64,000 nt of DNA. It comes from Litchfieldia sinesaloumensis. GTDB lineage: Bacteria; Bacillota; Bacilli; Bacillales; Bacillaceae_L. A program made the translations under genes and the position numbers. Below the pieces are notes generated by a model. That model saw only the letters and a list, made by a program, of their open reading frames with translations, made no database searches and was not told the origin of the DNA. This document shows positions 32,719 through 41,256 of the stretch, piece after piece; position 1 is the first letter of the stretch; the number at the start of each line of letters is the position of its first letter. The stretch is taken from NCBI RefSeq assembly GCF_900156865.1, contig NZ_LT732529.1, positions 3,260,057 to 3,324,056 on the forward strand, written 5' to 3'.

Positions 32719-34377
32719 TTATAACTCGTCTTTAATCCAAACTTCACCATCTTTATAAACCATTTGTTCTGGGTAGCGCATATCGACTACCTCATCCTGC
32801 TTGGCTTGAGATGGAGCCTCTGTCATAAGAGATACAATGATATTCCCTAAGAAACCTGCTGTTGCTCCAAAGATTCCTGCCCCAGTATCGATGATGCCAA
32901 GGATCGTGAAGCCACCGTATTTTGCCGCAAAGATGTACGTTAATACGACAACCAATCCTGTAATCATACCTGCGATCGCACCTTTTCCATTTGAACGCTT
33001 CCACCAAACACCGAGTACAAGTGCCGGGAAGAAAGTACTAGATGCAATTGCAAAGGCCCATGCCACAATCTGCGTGATTGCACCTGGAGGGTTTAATGCA
33101 ACCAATCCTGCAATCAAAGTAGCAATGGCAATTGACCAACGTGCCACACTCAAGCGATTCTTTTCTGTCGCGTCAGGTTTTAACACGCGATAGTAAATAT
33201 CGTGTGCAAATGAGGACGATAGTGAAATCATTAATCCACCTGCAGTCGATAACGCCGCTGCCATGGCTCCGGCCGCCATTAATCCGATAACAAATACCCC
33301 AAGATTCGCAATTTCAGGCGTTGCCATAACGACGATATCATTGGCAATCGTCATTTCCTGCCATTGTAAGATTCCGTCATTATTCGTATCCGCAAGTTTT
33401 AATAGACCTGTATCAATCCAGCTTTGCGTCCACGCAGGGAGCTCTGACATTTTTTGACCGGCTACTTGTGTCATTAGGATGAAACGTGAAAACGCGGCAT
33501 ATGCAGGTGCTGATAAATACAATAACCCGATGAATAATAGAGCCCAAGCACCTGACCAACGGGCTGCTTTCATCGTAGATACGGTATAGAAACGGACAAT
33601 AACATGCGGTAATCCTGCTGTACCACACATTAACGTAAACATTAATGCAAGAAACTGCCAATCAGGACCCGATTCTTTCGGCGCAAAGTATTCAGTGAAG
33701 CCAAGTTGACGATCTAATTCTCCAATTTCCTCTACAATTTTACCGTAGGAAAGCCACGGTATTGGATTGCTTGTTAATTGTAAGGAAATAAAAATAACAG
33801 GGATTAAGTACGCAACGATTAACACGATGTATTGTGCAACCTGTGTCCACGTAATCCCCTTCATTCCACCCATCGCAGCGTAGAAAGCAATTAACACAAC
33901 TCCAATCATCGTTCCGATTGCTGCATCAATTTCAAAAAGGCGTCCGATAACAACCCCGGAACCAGATAACTGACCGATGGAGTATGTAAAGGAAATGATG
34001 ATTGTACAGATTGCCGCTACAATTCGAGCTGTGTGACTATCGAAACGATCCCCAATAAACTCAGGCACCGTATAACGACCGTATTTTCGAAGCTGCGGTG
34101 CGAGAAGGAAGGTTAATAATAAATAACCACCTGTCCATCCCATGATATAGGCAAGACCACCATATCCTAGTGCCATAACAGTTCCAGCCATTCCAATGAA
34201 TGACGCCGCACTCATCCAGTCCGCCCCGATGGCCATTCCGTTATAAACCGGAGGTACTCCCCGTCCAGCTACATAAAAGTCTGACGTCGCACTTACTCGA
34301 TTGAAAATCGCGATTCCAATATATAGAGCAAATGACGCTAAAATAATTATCAATGAGACCAGAAATTGTGTATCCAA
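32719..34377 (-). CDS. Sodium:solute symporter, large subunit (VC_2705 subfamily)
   Basis: The 552-residue protein has about 13 membrane segments and SSS-family motifs: SFIGMAGTVMALGYGGLAYIMGW in parts, GQLSGSGVVIGRLFEI, GLPHVIVRFYTVSTMKAARWS in parts and GAMAAALSTAGGLMISLSSSFAHD in parts. A soluble insert with DTNNDGILQWQE looks like an EF-hand-like loop and may bind calcium. Substrate could be acetate or another small carboxylate, judging by ActP-like relatives. The small subunit is encoded about 190 bp upstream. Confidence 0.92.
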   Translation of the reverse strand: MDTQFLVSLIIILASFALYIGIAIFNRVSATSDFYVAGRGVPPVYNGMAIGADWMSAASFIGMAGTVMALGYGGLAYIMGWTGGYLLLTFLLAPQLRKYGRYTVPEFIGDRFDSHTARIVAAICTIIISFTYSIGQLSGSGVVIGRLFEIDAAIGTMIGVVLIAFYAAMGGMKGITWTQVAQYIVLIVAYLIPVIFISLQLTSNPIPWLSYGKIVEEIGELDRQLGFTEYFAPKESGPDWQFLALMFTLMCGTAGLPHVIVRFYTVSTMKAARWSGAWALLFIGLLYLSAPAYAAFSRFILMTQVAGQKMSELPAWTQSWIDTGLLKLADTNNDGILQWQEMTIANDIVVMATPEIANLGVFVIGLMAAGAMAAALSTAGGLMISLSSSFAHDIYYRVLKPDATEKNRLSVARWSIAIATLIAGLVALNPPGAITQIVAWAFAIASSTFFPALVLGVWWKRSNGKGAIAGMITGLVVVLTYIFAAKYGGFTILGIIDTGAGIFGATAGFLGNIIVSLMTEAPSQAKQDEVVDMRYPEQMVYKDGEVWIKDEL

Positions 34378-34570
34378 ATTTCCTCCCCCTTTAGGTTCAA
34401 GTGTAGGTACTACAATTCAGTAGGAAATCTTGCATTTTTTTAGGTTTTTTTAGGTTTTAGACATGTTGTGTGGGATGGTTATTACTATGTCTAGTCATTT
34501 ACATCATCCAAGATGTAGGGGTTCATTTTGTTAGTAGGTTCTAAGATTCAAGAGTGTTTTGTAGGTAGGT

Positions 34571-34873
34571 TTAATGATCAAGTGCTTTTCCAGAGCTAAT
34601 CTGTTCGTTTTTGCTTTCGTCAATGCCATACTTTTCGTCAATTTTGTCACTTAATTTAGCATTCACAAACAGGATAATAATGAACGTCGCAACAGCTCCC
34701 TGTGCCCCCATGAAATAATGGAACGGTAGCCCATTTACCGTAAAGGATGATAGCGGTTCAGCAAACATGACAACACCAAAGGAAACAAGAAATCCAATAA
34801 TGAGATAGATAATGATATTTCGCGTTTTCTCACGAAAGTATCCATCGGCAATCTTCTTATCAACTTTTTTCAA
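34571..34873 (-). CDS. DUF4212 sodium symporter small subunit
   Basis: The 100-residue protein has two membrane segments (about 20-40 and 60-80) and the family pattern KKIADGYFREKTRNIIIYL, SFGVVMFAEPL, LPFHYFMGAQGAVATFI, VNAKLSDKIDEKYGI. TTG 34873 lies 6 bp after GGAGGTG; the ATG at 34888 forms part of that ribosome binding site. It pairs with the large subunit downstream. Confidence 0.9.
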   Translation of the reverse strand: MKKVDKKIADGYFREKTRNIIIYLIIGFLVSFGVVMFAEPLSSFTVNGLPFHYFMGAQGAVATFIIILFVNAKLSDKIDEKYGIDESKNEQISSGKALDH

Positions 34874-34975
34874 TACTAGCACCTCCATAGAAATAAAATC
34901 GAAATCCGTATTTTGGTTGCGCTCTTGTTGGTTTCTATCACCCCCTTTAAGCTTTTTTAGTAATCTCCTAGTCTT

Positions 34976-35155
34976 TTAGCCTAGGTTAAAAATGAACCGT
35001 ACCGTCTCTCCAAGTGGCGCAGGGAAACGGATGATTTCAAAAACAAAATACGCAAAGATGGATGCAAACGGAAGAAGTAAAAAGAGAGGGCGCTTTCGCT
35101 TAAACGCCATAAATAGGCTAAACCCAACAACAAATAGCATCAAATATAAGATCAT
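34976..35155 (-). CDS. 59-residue membrane protein upstream of the symporter genes
   Basis: ATG 35155 lies 7 bp after GTGGAG and opens 59 codons: MILYLMLFVVGFSLFMAF..., two hydrophobic spans separated by KRKRP, ending VRFIFNLG. The second span reads LFLLLPFASIFAYFVFEII. Clear two-helix topology and ribosome binding site support it. It sits about 100 bp before the small symporter subunit and may be co-transcribed. No family recognised. Confidence 0.6.
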   Translation of the reverse strand: MILYLMLFVVGFSLFMAFKRKRPLFLLLPFASIFAYFVFEIIRFPAPLGETVRFIFNLG

Positions 35156-35431
35156 AAGTAAGCTCCACTCCTTGTTATGAAAGCGTTGTCAAGTATTGCG
35201 ATAATCCAATGCTTATGGTTTGTTTTATTTTTATATACTATTTTGTAATATTATGAAAATTAGTACATTTTTATTATCAATTTTTTCTTAAAGCTCGTCA
35301 AGAAAAATTTTTGCCGAAATTTGGAAAAATAGTTCTATGGATGAGGGGTAGGTATGAGGGATTATGCTAAAAGTAGGGGGCATTTGCGCTGTAGGGGAAG
35401 TACTCTATTTTGCTTCTTCATTGGACAACCC

Positions 35432-35959
35432 CTACAACAACACGGCCCCATACAGAAGAGAACCCACAATCACATACGCGGGGTGGACTTTCCATTTTTC
35501 GAGTAGCAAAAAACTCACTACTACTAAAATGAGCGTATGTAACAAACCAGCGTCAACATACGATTCTTCAAAAAAGCGGTACGCCATCGCTCCTAGTAGG
35601 ACGGCAATGGTCGGCCGAATGTAATTCGTCATCCGCTTCACTTTTGGGGAATGCTTAAATTTTTTCAATATACTAAGAAGACCAATCATTAAAATCAATG
35701 AGGGTGCAACCGTTGCGAAGACAGCGACCACCGCACCCAGTACTCCTGCTTGCTGATAGCCGATATAGCCAGCCATTTTGGTAGCGATTGGGCCCGGTAG
35801 CGCATTTCCAATTGCAATGACCTCACTAAATTCATGAACGGATAGCCAATGAAAACGATGGACCACTTCATTTTCCACAAGTGGTATGGAGGCAGGTCCT
35901 CCACCATATCCTAAAATACCTGGAATGAAAAAGGCAATAAAGAGCTGTACATAAATCAT
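35432..35959 (-). CDS. Short-chain chromate transporter (ChrA family), second of pair 2
   Basis: At 175 residues this is a half-length CHR protein with six predicted membrane segments and the family motifs GYGGGPASIPLVENEVV, EVIAIGNALPGPIATKMAGYIGYQQAG in parts. Its ATG overlaps the stop of the upstream half (ATGA). Short-chain CHR proteins work in pairs with opposite topology, as ywrB/ywrA of B. subtilis do in chromate export. It is closest to the copy at 37286. Confidence 0.9.
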   Translation of the reverse strand: MIYVQLFIAFFIPGILGYGGGPASIPLVENEVVHRFHWLSVHEFSEVIAIGNALPGPIATKMAGYIGYQQAGVLGAVVAVFATVAPSLILMIGLLSILKKFKHSPKVKRMTNYIRPTIAVLLGAMAYRFFEESYVDAGLLHTLILVVVSFLLLEKWKVHPAYVIVGSLLYGAVLL

Positions 35960-36507
35960 TCTTGTTTCGCCTCCTGTTTGTCCTTTTTTAATAGAGCAAT
36001 TGCCAGTAAGACACCGACTACAATGCCAGGGTGCACACCGAACACGTCTAACGCCAGCACACTAATCACAACCAATAAAATAGCTTTGATCCACCCGAGG
36101 CCTTTTTTAGCATTCACCAAAAACTCCCATGTTAATTGAGCGAGCATCACCCCAACTACTGCGAGAACCGCTTTTGTCATGCCTTGCACCCAACTGAGGT
36201 CTTTAAATGAAGTTAACGAAGTGAGCAAAATAATCATTAAGATAATGGTAGGAATGGTGGTCGCCAACACAGCATTTATCATGCCGAGCCAACCTCCAAC
36301 GCGGTAGCCAATATAGCCGGCCATTTTGGTCGCAATTGGCCCAGGCAATGTGTTTCCAAGTGCCAGAATGTCACCAAAATCATCATCTGTAAGCCATTTA
36401 TAGCGGTCCACCGCTTCTTTGTGGACAAGTGGTATAGATGACGGACCACCGCCATAACCAAGTATGCCAACTTTAAAAAACGCATAAAAAATATATAGCT
36501 GCTTCAT
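35956..36507 (-). CDS. Short-chain chromate transporter (ChrA family), first of pair 2
   Basis: The start is ATG 36507 after AAAGGAAC; the longer frame to 36603 runs through the terminator of pcp. The product is 183 residues with GYGGGPSSIPLVHKEAVDRY and LALGNTLPGPIATKMAGYIG, six membrane segments and a Lys-rich end. It pairs with the gene it overlaps downstream. It is closest to the copy at 37813. Confidence 0.9.
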   Translation of the reverse strand: MKQLYIFYAFFKVGILGYGGGPSSIPLVHKEAVDRYKWLTDDDFGDILALGNTLPGPIATKMAGYIGYRVGGWLGMINAVLATTIPTIILMIILLTSLTSFKDLSWVQGMTKAVLAVVGVMLAQLTWEFLVNAKKGLGWIKAILLVVISVLALDVFGVHPGIVVGVLLAIALLKKDKQEAKQE

Positions 36508-36542
36508 GTTTGAAGTTCCTTTCTGAAGCTTTTTTTCAATGC

Positions 36543-36569
36543 AAAAAAGGAAGCCCCATTCAGGCTTCC
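36543..36569 (-). terminator. Intrinsic terminator of pcp
   Basis: On the minus strand GGAAGCC-TGAATGG-GGCTTCC is followed by six T. It separates the pcp operon from chromate transporter pair 2. Confidence 0.85.
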
Positions 36570-36666
36570 TCTTAGTGTTTTCAATTCTTTCACTTGTATT
36601 CAAAATGGCTATTGGACCAAAGTTAAGTTAATAGTTCTATTTCAATGTTAACAACAATAAATCTTT

Positions 36667-37275
36667 TTACTCACCGAGCTCCTCAATCATCGCACGAATC
36701 GCAGCCGTTAGATCGGCTAACGACCAACTTGGGATACCCGACTTTTGTAGCGCGAGCTCATGTGAGGCTGGAATATGTATAAATCCAGCTCGCATTGGAA
36801 GTTGCTCTTGCTCGATTTTATGAAGCACTGAATACATCACATTGTTACACAGGTAGGTACCCGCTGTGTTTGAAATAGCAGCTGGGTAGCCTTTTTCAAT
36901 GGAGGCATTAACAAACTCCCGAATCGGCAATGTTGAAAAATAACCCGCTGGCCCGTTTTCATCAATTGGTGCATCTTGCAACCTCACACCGCTATTATCC
37001 GGCTCACCATCACGGCAGTTGATTGCGATTCGTTCCGGTGTAATTTTACTTCTTCCGGCTGCAAGTCCTAATGAAATCACTACATCAGGACTCACTTCAT
37101 CCACATGCTTTAGGCATTGTGTAGCTGATTCTGCAAAATCAACCGGTAATACTCTCCCAACAACATCGAATCCAGCAATTATTTGTCCTTCCAGAGCTTT
37201 CACAATTTCCTCGGTTGGATTGATTGGATTATCTAAAAAAGGGACAAATCCCGTAAGTAGTAATTTTTTCATCAT
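36667..37275 (-). CDS. pcp: Pyrrolidone-carboxylate peptidase
   Basis: This 202-residue cysteine peptidase removes N-terminal pyroglutamate. The catalytic triad is visible: Glu in KITPERIAIN, Cys in NTAGTYLCNNVMY, His in AGFIHIPA. The N-terminus LLLTGFVPFLDNPINPTEE is typical. GGAGATGTAA precedes ATGATG. It follows the first chromate transporter pair by 11 bp, so one operon with ggt-chr-chr-pcp is likely. Confidence 0.95.
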   Translation of the reverse strand: MMKKLLLTGFVPFLDNPINPTEEIVKALEGQIIAGFDVVGRVLPVDFAESATQCLKHVDEVSPDVVISLGLAAGRSKITPERIAINCRDGEPDNSGVRLQDAPIDENGPAGYFSTLPIREFVNASIEKGYPAAISNTAGTYLCNNVMYSVLHKIEQEQLPMRAGFIHIPASHELALQKSGIPSWSLADLTAAIRAMIEELGE

Positions 37276-37285
37276 TTACATCTCC

Positions 37286-37816
37286 TTATGCGAGAAAAAT
37301 AGCTCCATATCCTAGCGCGCCAATGATAACATAGGCTGGATGAACCTTCAGTTTTTCCAATAACACAAAGCTAACAACAATAATCAGGATTGTTTGGAGC
37401 CAACCTGCATCTACATAAGATGTTGTGAAAAAGCTAATTGTCATCGTTCCTAGTAAAACAGCTATCGCCGGACGAACATAGCTAGACATGCGTTTTACCT
37501 TTGGAGAATCCTTGTGTTTGTATAAAAAGCCTAATAATACCACCATTAAAATGAGTGATGGTGCTACAGTTGCAAAAATGCCAACAAGTGCACCTGGAAC
37601 TCCCGCTACCTCGTACCCAATATAGCCCGCCATTTTGGTAGCAATTGGACCTGGAAGTGAATTACCAAGCGCTAGCACTTCACTAAATTCAGTAACAGAT
37701 AACCAACCGTAACGTCCTACGACTTCATTTTCAACAAGTGGAATTGAAGCCGGGCCACCACCGTATCCGACAATACCTGGTATAAAAAAGGCTAAGAAAA
37801 TTTGCAAATAAATCAC
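37286..37816 (-). CDS. Short-chain chromate transporter (ChrA family), second of pair 1
   Basis: The 176-residue half CHR protein has GYGGGPASIPLVENEVVGRYG and LALGNSLPGPIATKMAGYIGY, with six membrane segments. ATG overlaps the stop of the first half (ATGA). It corresponds to B. subtilis YwrA or YwrB. Confidence 0.9.
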   Translation of the reverse strand: MIYLQIFLAFFIPGIVGYGGGPASIPLVENEVVGRYGWLSVTEFSEVLALGNSLPGPIATKMAGYIGYEVAGVPGALVGIFATVAPSLILMVVLLGFLYKHKDSPKVKRMSSYVRPAIAVLLGTMTISFFTTSYVDAGWLQTILIIVVSFVLLEKLKVHPAYVIIGALGYGAIFLA

Positions 37817-38397
37817 ATGCCAACACCCTTTTCTGTCTTATGCTGTACTTCTTTTGCTTTATCTTTTTTGACGAGTGCTGCAAGTAACAGAACTCCAATG
37901 ATGATTCCTGGGTGGATGGAGACAAATTCAATCAATAAGAAACTCACCACAATGATTCCTACTGCGAAACCCCAGCCTAAGGAGTCCTTTGATTTTTTAA
38001 AGAAATCCCACGTTAACGTTGCTAGCATGACGCAAACAACCGGCACAACGGCCTTTGTCATCCCTTGCACCCATGGTTGGTCTTTGATCGATGATAAAAA
38101 CGTTAACAAGATAATCATCATGATGATGGTAGGAACAATAGTTGCTAATACGGCATTGATCATACCTACCACACCTGCAACACGGTAGCCAATATAGCCG
38201 GCCATTTTTGTCGCAATTGGCCCTGGCAATGTGTTTCCGAGCGCAAGTACATCCGAAAACTCATCATCATTCATCCATTTGTACTTCTCAACTACCTCTT
38301 TATGAACGAGTGGAATGGAGGAAGGACCGCCCCCATACCCCAACAGCCCCACTCGCAAAAACGCTAAAAACAAATCACGCTGTTTCATATAATCCAC
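37813..38397 (-). CDS. Short-chain chromate transporter (ChrA family), first of pair 1
   Basis: The 194-residue half CHR protein has GYGGGPSSIPLVHKEVVEKYK and LALGNTLPGPIATKMAGYIGYR in parts, six membrane segments, and a charged C-terminal tail (KKDKAKEVQHKTEKG). It lies 16 bp after the gamma-glutamyltransferase gene. Paired export of chromate is known for the B. subtilis homologues; sulfate or another oxyanion is possible. Confidence 0.9.
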   Translation of the reverse strand: MDYMKQRDLFLAFLRVGLLGYGGGPSSIPLVHKEVVEKYKWMNDDEFSDVLALGNTLPGPIATKMAGYIGYRVAGVVGMINAVLATIVPTIIMMIILLTFLSSIKDQPWVQGMTKAVVPVVCVMLATLTWDFFKKSKDSLGWGFAVGIIVVSFLLIEFVSIHPGIIIGVLLLAALVKKDKAKEVQHKTEKGVGM

Positions 38398-38412
38398 TAC
38401 TTTCTGTTTGAA

Positions 38413-40023
38413 TTACCAAGATGCAATACTACCATCCGTTCGCGCCTCCGTGCCTCCGGAAAGTACGCCCGTCTTTGGATTTCTCCAAATAATTTGGCCG
38501 CGTCCAAAGCTACCACCATCAAGTGCCACTTGGATTTGGTGACCACGTCTTGCAAGTGCTTGGGCAACATGTGTTGGGAAAGTAGGCTCCACTAACACTT
38601 TCTTATCCTCAATCCACTGCCATCTTGGTGAATCAAGGGCTGCCTGCGGGTTCAGATGGAAGTCAATTGTGTTCATGATGACCTGTGCATGGCCTTGAGG
38701 CTGCATGTAGCCACCCATAACACCAAATGGACCTACTGCTTCGCCATCCTTTGTTAAGAATCCTGGGATAATTGTGTGGTATGTCTTTTTCCCTGGCTCT
38801 AACGCATTTTCATGAGTAGGATCTAATGAAAAATCATGACCACGGTTTTGGAGAGCGATCCCCGTACCTGGAATGACAATCCCAGAACCAAAGCCCATAT
38901 AGTTACTTTGAATATACGAAATCATATTCCCTTCAGAGTCAGCTGCTGCTAGATATACAGTCCCACCACTTGGCGGTGTTCCCGGTTCAGGAGTAAGAGC
39001 CTCGTCTCCAATTAAACTTCTTCTCTCGGCAGCAAATTCTTCTGATAAAAGCTGTGCTGCAGTCACTGACATTTTTTCCGGGTCAGTTACATATTTCTTT
39101 CCGTCTGAGAATGCAAGTTTCATAGCTTCAATTTGCTTATGATAGGTATCGACTGATTCTTTTTCGTTTATCTCAAAGCCGTTCAGAATATTAAGTGCCA
39201 TTAACGCAACAATCCCTTGCCCGTTCGGTGGAATCTCCCAAACGTCATAGCCACGGTAGTTCACCGAAATTGGCTGCACCCACTCCGGTTGATAATCTGC
39301 GAGGTCTTCTTTTGAAAGAAAGCCACCATGCTCTTTGAAGAAGGCGTCGATTTTATCAGCAAGATCGCCTTTATAAAAGCTTTCTGCATTGGTTTTAGCA
39401 ATTGAACGTAGAGTACTCGCATGACCTTCAGATTTCCACACCTCGCCAATTTCCGGTGCGCGTCCTTCAGGTGCAAAAGTGTCAAACCAGTTCTTGTATT
39501 CAGGACTTTTAAAAATCTCTTGGTATCTTTTATAAGCACCCTTCCAATATTTTGAGAGAACTGGAGACAATGGGTAGCCTTCTTCAGCATATTTGATTGC
39601 TGGCTCTAATACTTCAGTCAAAGGCAGTTTGCCAAAACGACGCGAAAGCTCTGCCCATGCGGAAGGAACGCCTGGTACTGTAACAGGTAGCAAACCAAAG
39701 GTTGGCATTTCTTCATGTCCTTTTGATTTCACCGCATCAATTGAAATGCTCTTTGGCGCTGGTCCACTTGCGTTTAGACCATGTAGTTCACCCTTTACCC
39801 ACACAAGTGCAAAGGCATCCCCGCCAATTCCGTTCGAAGTAGGCTCTACGACCGTTAGCGTTGCTGCTGTTGCAATTGCAGCGTCAATTGCATTTCCGCC
39901 TTTTTTCAAAATATCTAATCCTGCTTGTGCAGCTAATGGCTGAGACGTAGCAACCATCCCATTTTTCGCAAACGTCGCCATTCTCTGTGAAGCATACGGG
40001 TAATTCAAGTAATCCAAGTTCAT
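38413..40023 (-). CDS. ywrD: Gamma-glutamyltransferase family, YwrD-like
   Basis: The 536-residue Ntn-hydrolase has no signal peptide, unlike secreted Ggt. It has the GGT pattern: LDILKKGGNAIDAAIATAATL, VVEPTSNGIGGDAFALVW (substrate-binding GIGGD) in parts, and a self-processing site in SGGTVYLAAADSEGNM where the Thr becomes the new N-terminus. The end PRWQWIEDKKVLVE is family-typical. YwrD of B. subtilis lies next to ywrABC, as here. The substrate is inferred to be a gamma-glutamyl compound in the cytoplasm. Confidence 0.92.
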   Translation of the reverse strand: MNLDYLNYPYASQRMATFAKNGMVATSQPLAAQAGLDILKKGGNAIDAAIATAATLTVVEPTSNGIGGDAFALVWVKGELHGLNASGPAPKSISIDAVKSKGHEEMPTFGLLPVTVPGVPSAWAELSRRFGKLPLTEVLEPAIKYAEEGYPLSPVLSKYWKGAYKRYQEIFKSPEYKNWFDTFAPEGRAPEIGEVWKSEGHASTLRSIAKTNAESFYKGDLADKIDAFFKEHGGFLSKEDLADYQPEWVQPISVNYRGYDVWEIPPNGQGIVALMALNILNGFEINEKESVDTYHKQIEAMKLAFSDGKKYVTDPEKMSVTAAQLLSEEFAAERRSLIGDEALTPEPGTPPSGGTVYLAAADSEGNMISYIQSNYMGFGSGIVIPGTGIALQNRGHDFSLDPTHENALEPGKKTYHTIIPGFLTKDGEAVGPFGVMGGYMQPQGHAQVIMNTIDFHLNPQAALDSPRWQWIEDKKVLVEPTFPTHVAQALARRGHQIQVALDGGSFGRGQIIWRNPKTGVLSGGTEARTDGSIASW

Positions 40024-40061
40024 GTTAAAAATCCCCCTTCTATGTATCCCCTTTTTGACAA

Positions 40062-40093
40062 TTGTTAGTTATTTTTCCAAAATCAATTAACAA
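40062..40093. promoter_or_regulatory. Palindrome between ywrD and ywrC, candidate Lrp-type operator
   Basis: TTGTTAGTT and AATTAACAA arms (8 of 9 match) enclose 14 bp that itself has TTTT/AAAA symmetry. It lies about 40 bp upstream of the ywrD start, in the divergent region shared with the Lrp-family gene. Confidence 0.5.
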
Positions 40094-40255
40094 ACGGAAT
40101 TTTTTATTTATAATAATGATTATAGTTGAAATTAAAAGTATATTCTATATTTTTATGTGAAAAATTGGATTTACATTTCGTAAGCATGTCCACATCATGC
40201 CTAACCGATGGTAAAATAAAGATACTCAAGTAAACCGTTGAAAAGTGGTGTTCGA

Positions 40256-40705
40256 ATGAAAATCGATGAGATTGATAAAAGAATCTTAGAATTGTTAACG
40301 ATAAATGGGAGAATGTCCTACGTGGATATTGGAAAGGAACTTGGCCTTTCGAGGGTGTCGATTCGCGAGCGCGTTAATCAGCTGATTGAAAAAGGCGTGA
40401 TTGAAAAATTTTCGGTTGTGATTAATTCTGAAAAGGTAGGTAAAGGGGTATCCGCCTTTTTCGAGGTCGACTGTGAACCAGCTTCTCTTGTAAAGGTGGC
40501 AGAAACACTTGCGAACAATCCAAGTGTTGCAAGCTGCTATCAGATGACAGGACCAAGCACCTTGCATATGCATGTCCTAGTTGAGGACTTCGTCAAACTT
40601 GAAAACTTTATTAATGAAGAGCTTTATAGTTTGGACGGGATCACAAGAGTGGAAAGTCATATCTTGTTGAGACGATTTAAGAGTCGGACGGGGCTTAAGT
40701 TATAG
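40256..40705 (+). CDS. ywrC: Lrp/AsnC-family regulator, YwrC-like
   Basis: The 149-residue protein starts MKIDEIDKRILELLTING at ATG 40256 (AGTGGTG upstream); the frame to TTG 40238 is not needed. The N-terminal helix-turn-helix reads MSYVDIGKELGLSRVSIRERVNQL in parts; the C-terminal RAM domain has FEVDCEPASLVKVAETLA and VLVEDFVKLENFI. It is divergent from the ywrD-chr operon. The B. subtilis homologue is linked to chromate-transporter control, so I infer it acts on this cluster. Confidence 0.92.
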   Translation: MKIDEIDKRILELLTINGRMSYVDIGKELGLSRVSIRERVNQLIEKGVIEKFSVVINSEKVGKGVSAFFEVDCEPASLVKVAETLANNPSVASCYQMTGPSTLHMHVLVEDFVKLENFINEELYSLDGITRVESHILLRRFKSRTGLKL

Positions 40706-40823
40706 TCATTTCCTAAAGCTCATTTATCTCGTTGTAATTAAAGGGCTTCCTCATCCTTTCTTCATCTCTCTGATAATAATTGATGAATTAGAAAAAGATA
40801 GTGATAAGAAAGGAGGGATTTGA

Positions 40824-41189
40824 ATGTCTGCGATTAAATGGATAACAGGTTGGATGGTTGTACTTACGTTGTTGGTTGGTGGTTCGATTGTTGCATTTGC
40901 TGAAACACAGCCTTTAGAGCCGATTCAAAAAATTGAGGTTCAAATGAACGATAATTCTTTTAACCCAAAATCGATTACGATTCCCCAAGGAAAGCCAATT
41001 GTATTGGTTTTGAAAAACAATGGCGTTAAGGAACACACCTTCACAGTAGAAAAGCTCGGAATCGACTATGAAGTCAAACCAAAACAAATCAAAATTGTGA
41101 CTGTGGAACCAAAAACAAGCGGTACATATGAATTGATTTGTCGGTACCATGTCAAAGAAGGTATGGTAGGCGAGGTTATTGTAAAATAA
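40824..41189 (+). CDS. Exported cupredoxin-domain protein
   Basis: The 121-residue product has a signal segment (about 5-27) and a cupredoxin domain with copper ligands His in KEHTFTVE and Cys, His and Met in CRYHVKEGM. This is the type-1 copper set (H...C..H....M), so it can bind copper and may carry electrons or buffer copper outside the membrane. GAAAGGAGG precedes the ATG. A terminator follows. It is a single gene. Confidence 0.88.
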   Translation: MSAIKWITGWMVVLTLLVGGSIVAFAETQPLEPIQKIEVQMNDNSFNPKSITIPQGKPIVLVLKNNGVKEHTFTVEKLGIDYEVKPKQIKIVTVEPKTSGTYELICRYHVKEGMVGEVIVK

Positions 41190-41211
41190 CAAGGCAGGAT
41201 TGTAACAAAGG

Positions 41212-41252
41212 TAAAATGGTGTCGAGGCAAATGAGCCTGACACCATTTTTTT
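41212..41252. terminator. Bidirectional terminator between the cupredoxin and subtilase genes
   Basis: AAATGGTGTC.AGGC and GCCTGACACCATTT pair around a short loop, with T runs on both strands. The GGTGTC/GACACC core resembles a terminator type common in Bacillus. Confidence 0.85.
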
Positions 41253-41256
41253 GATT

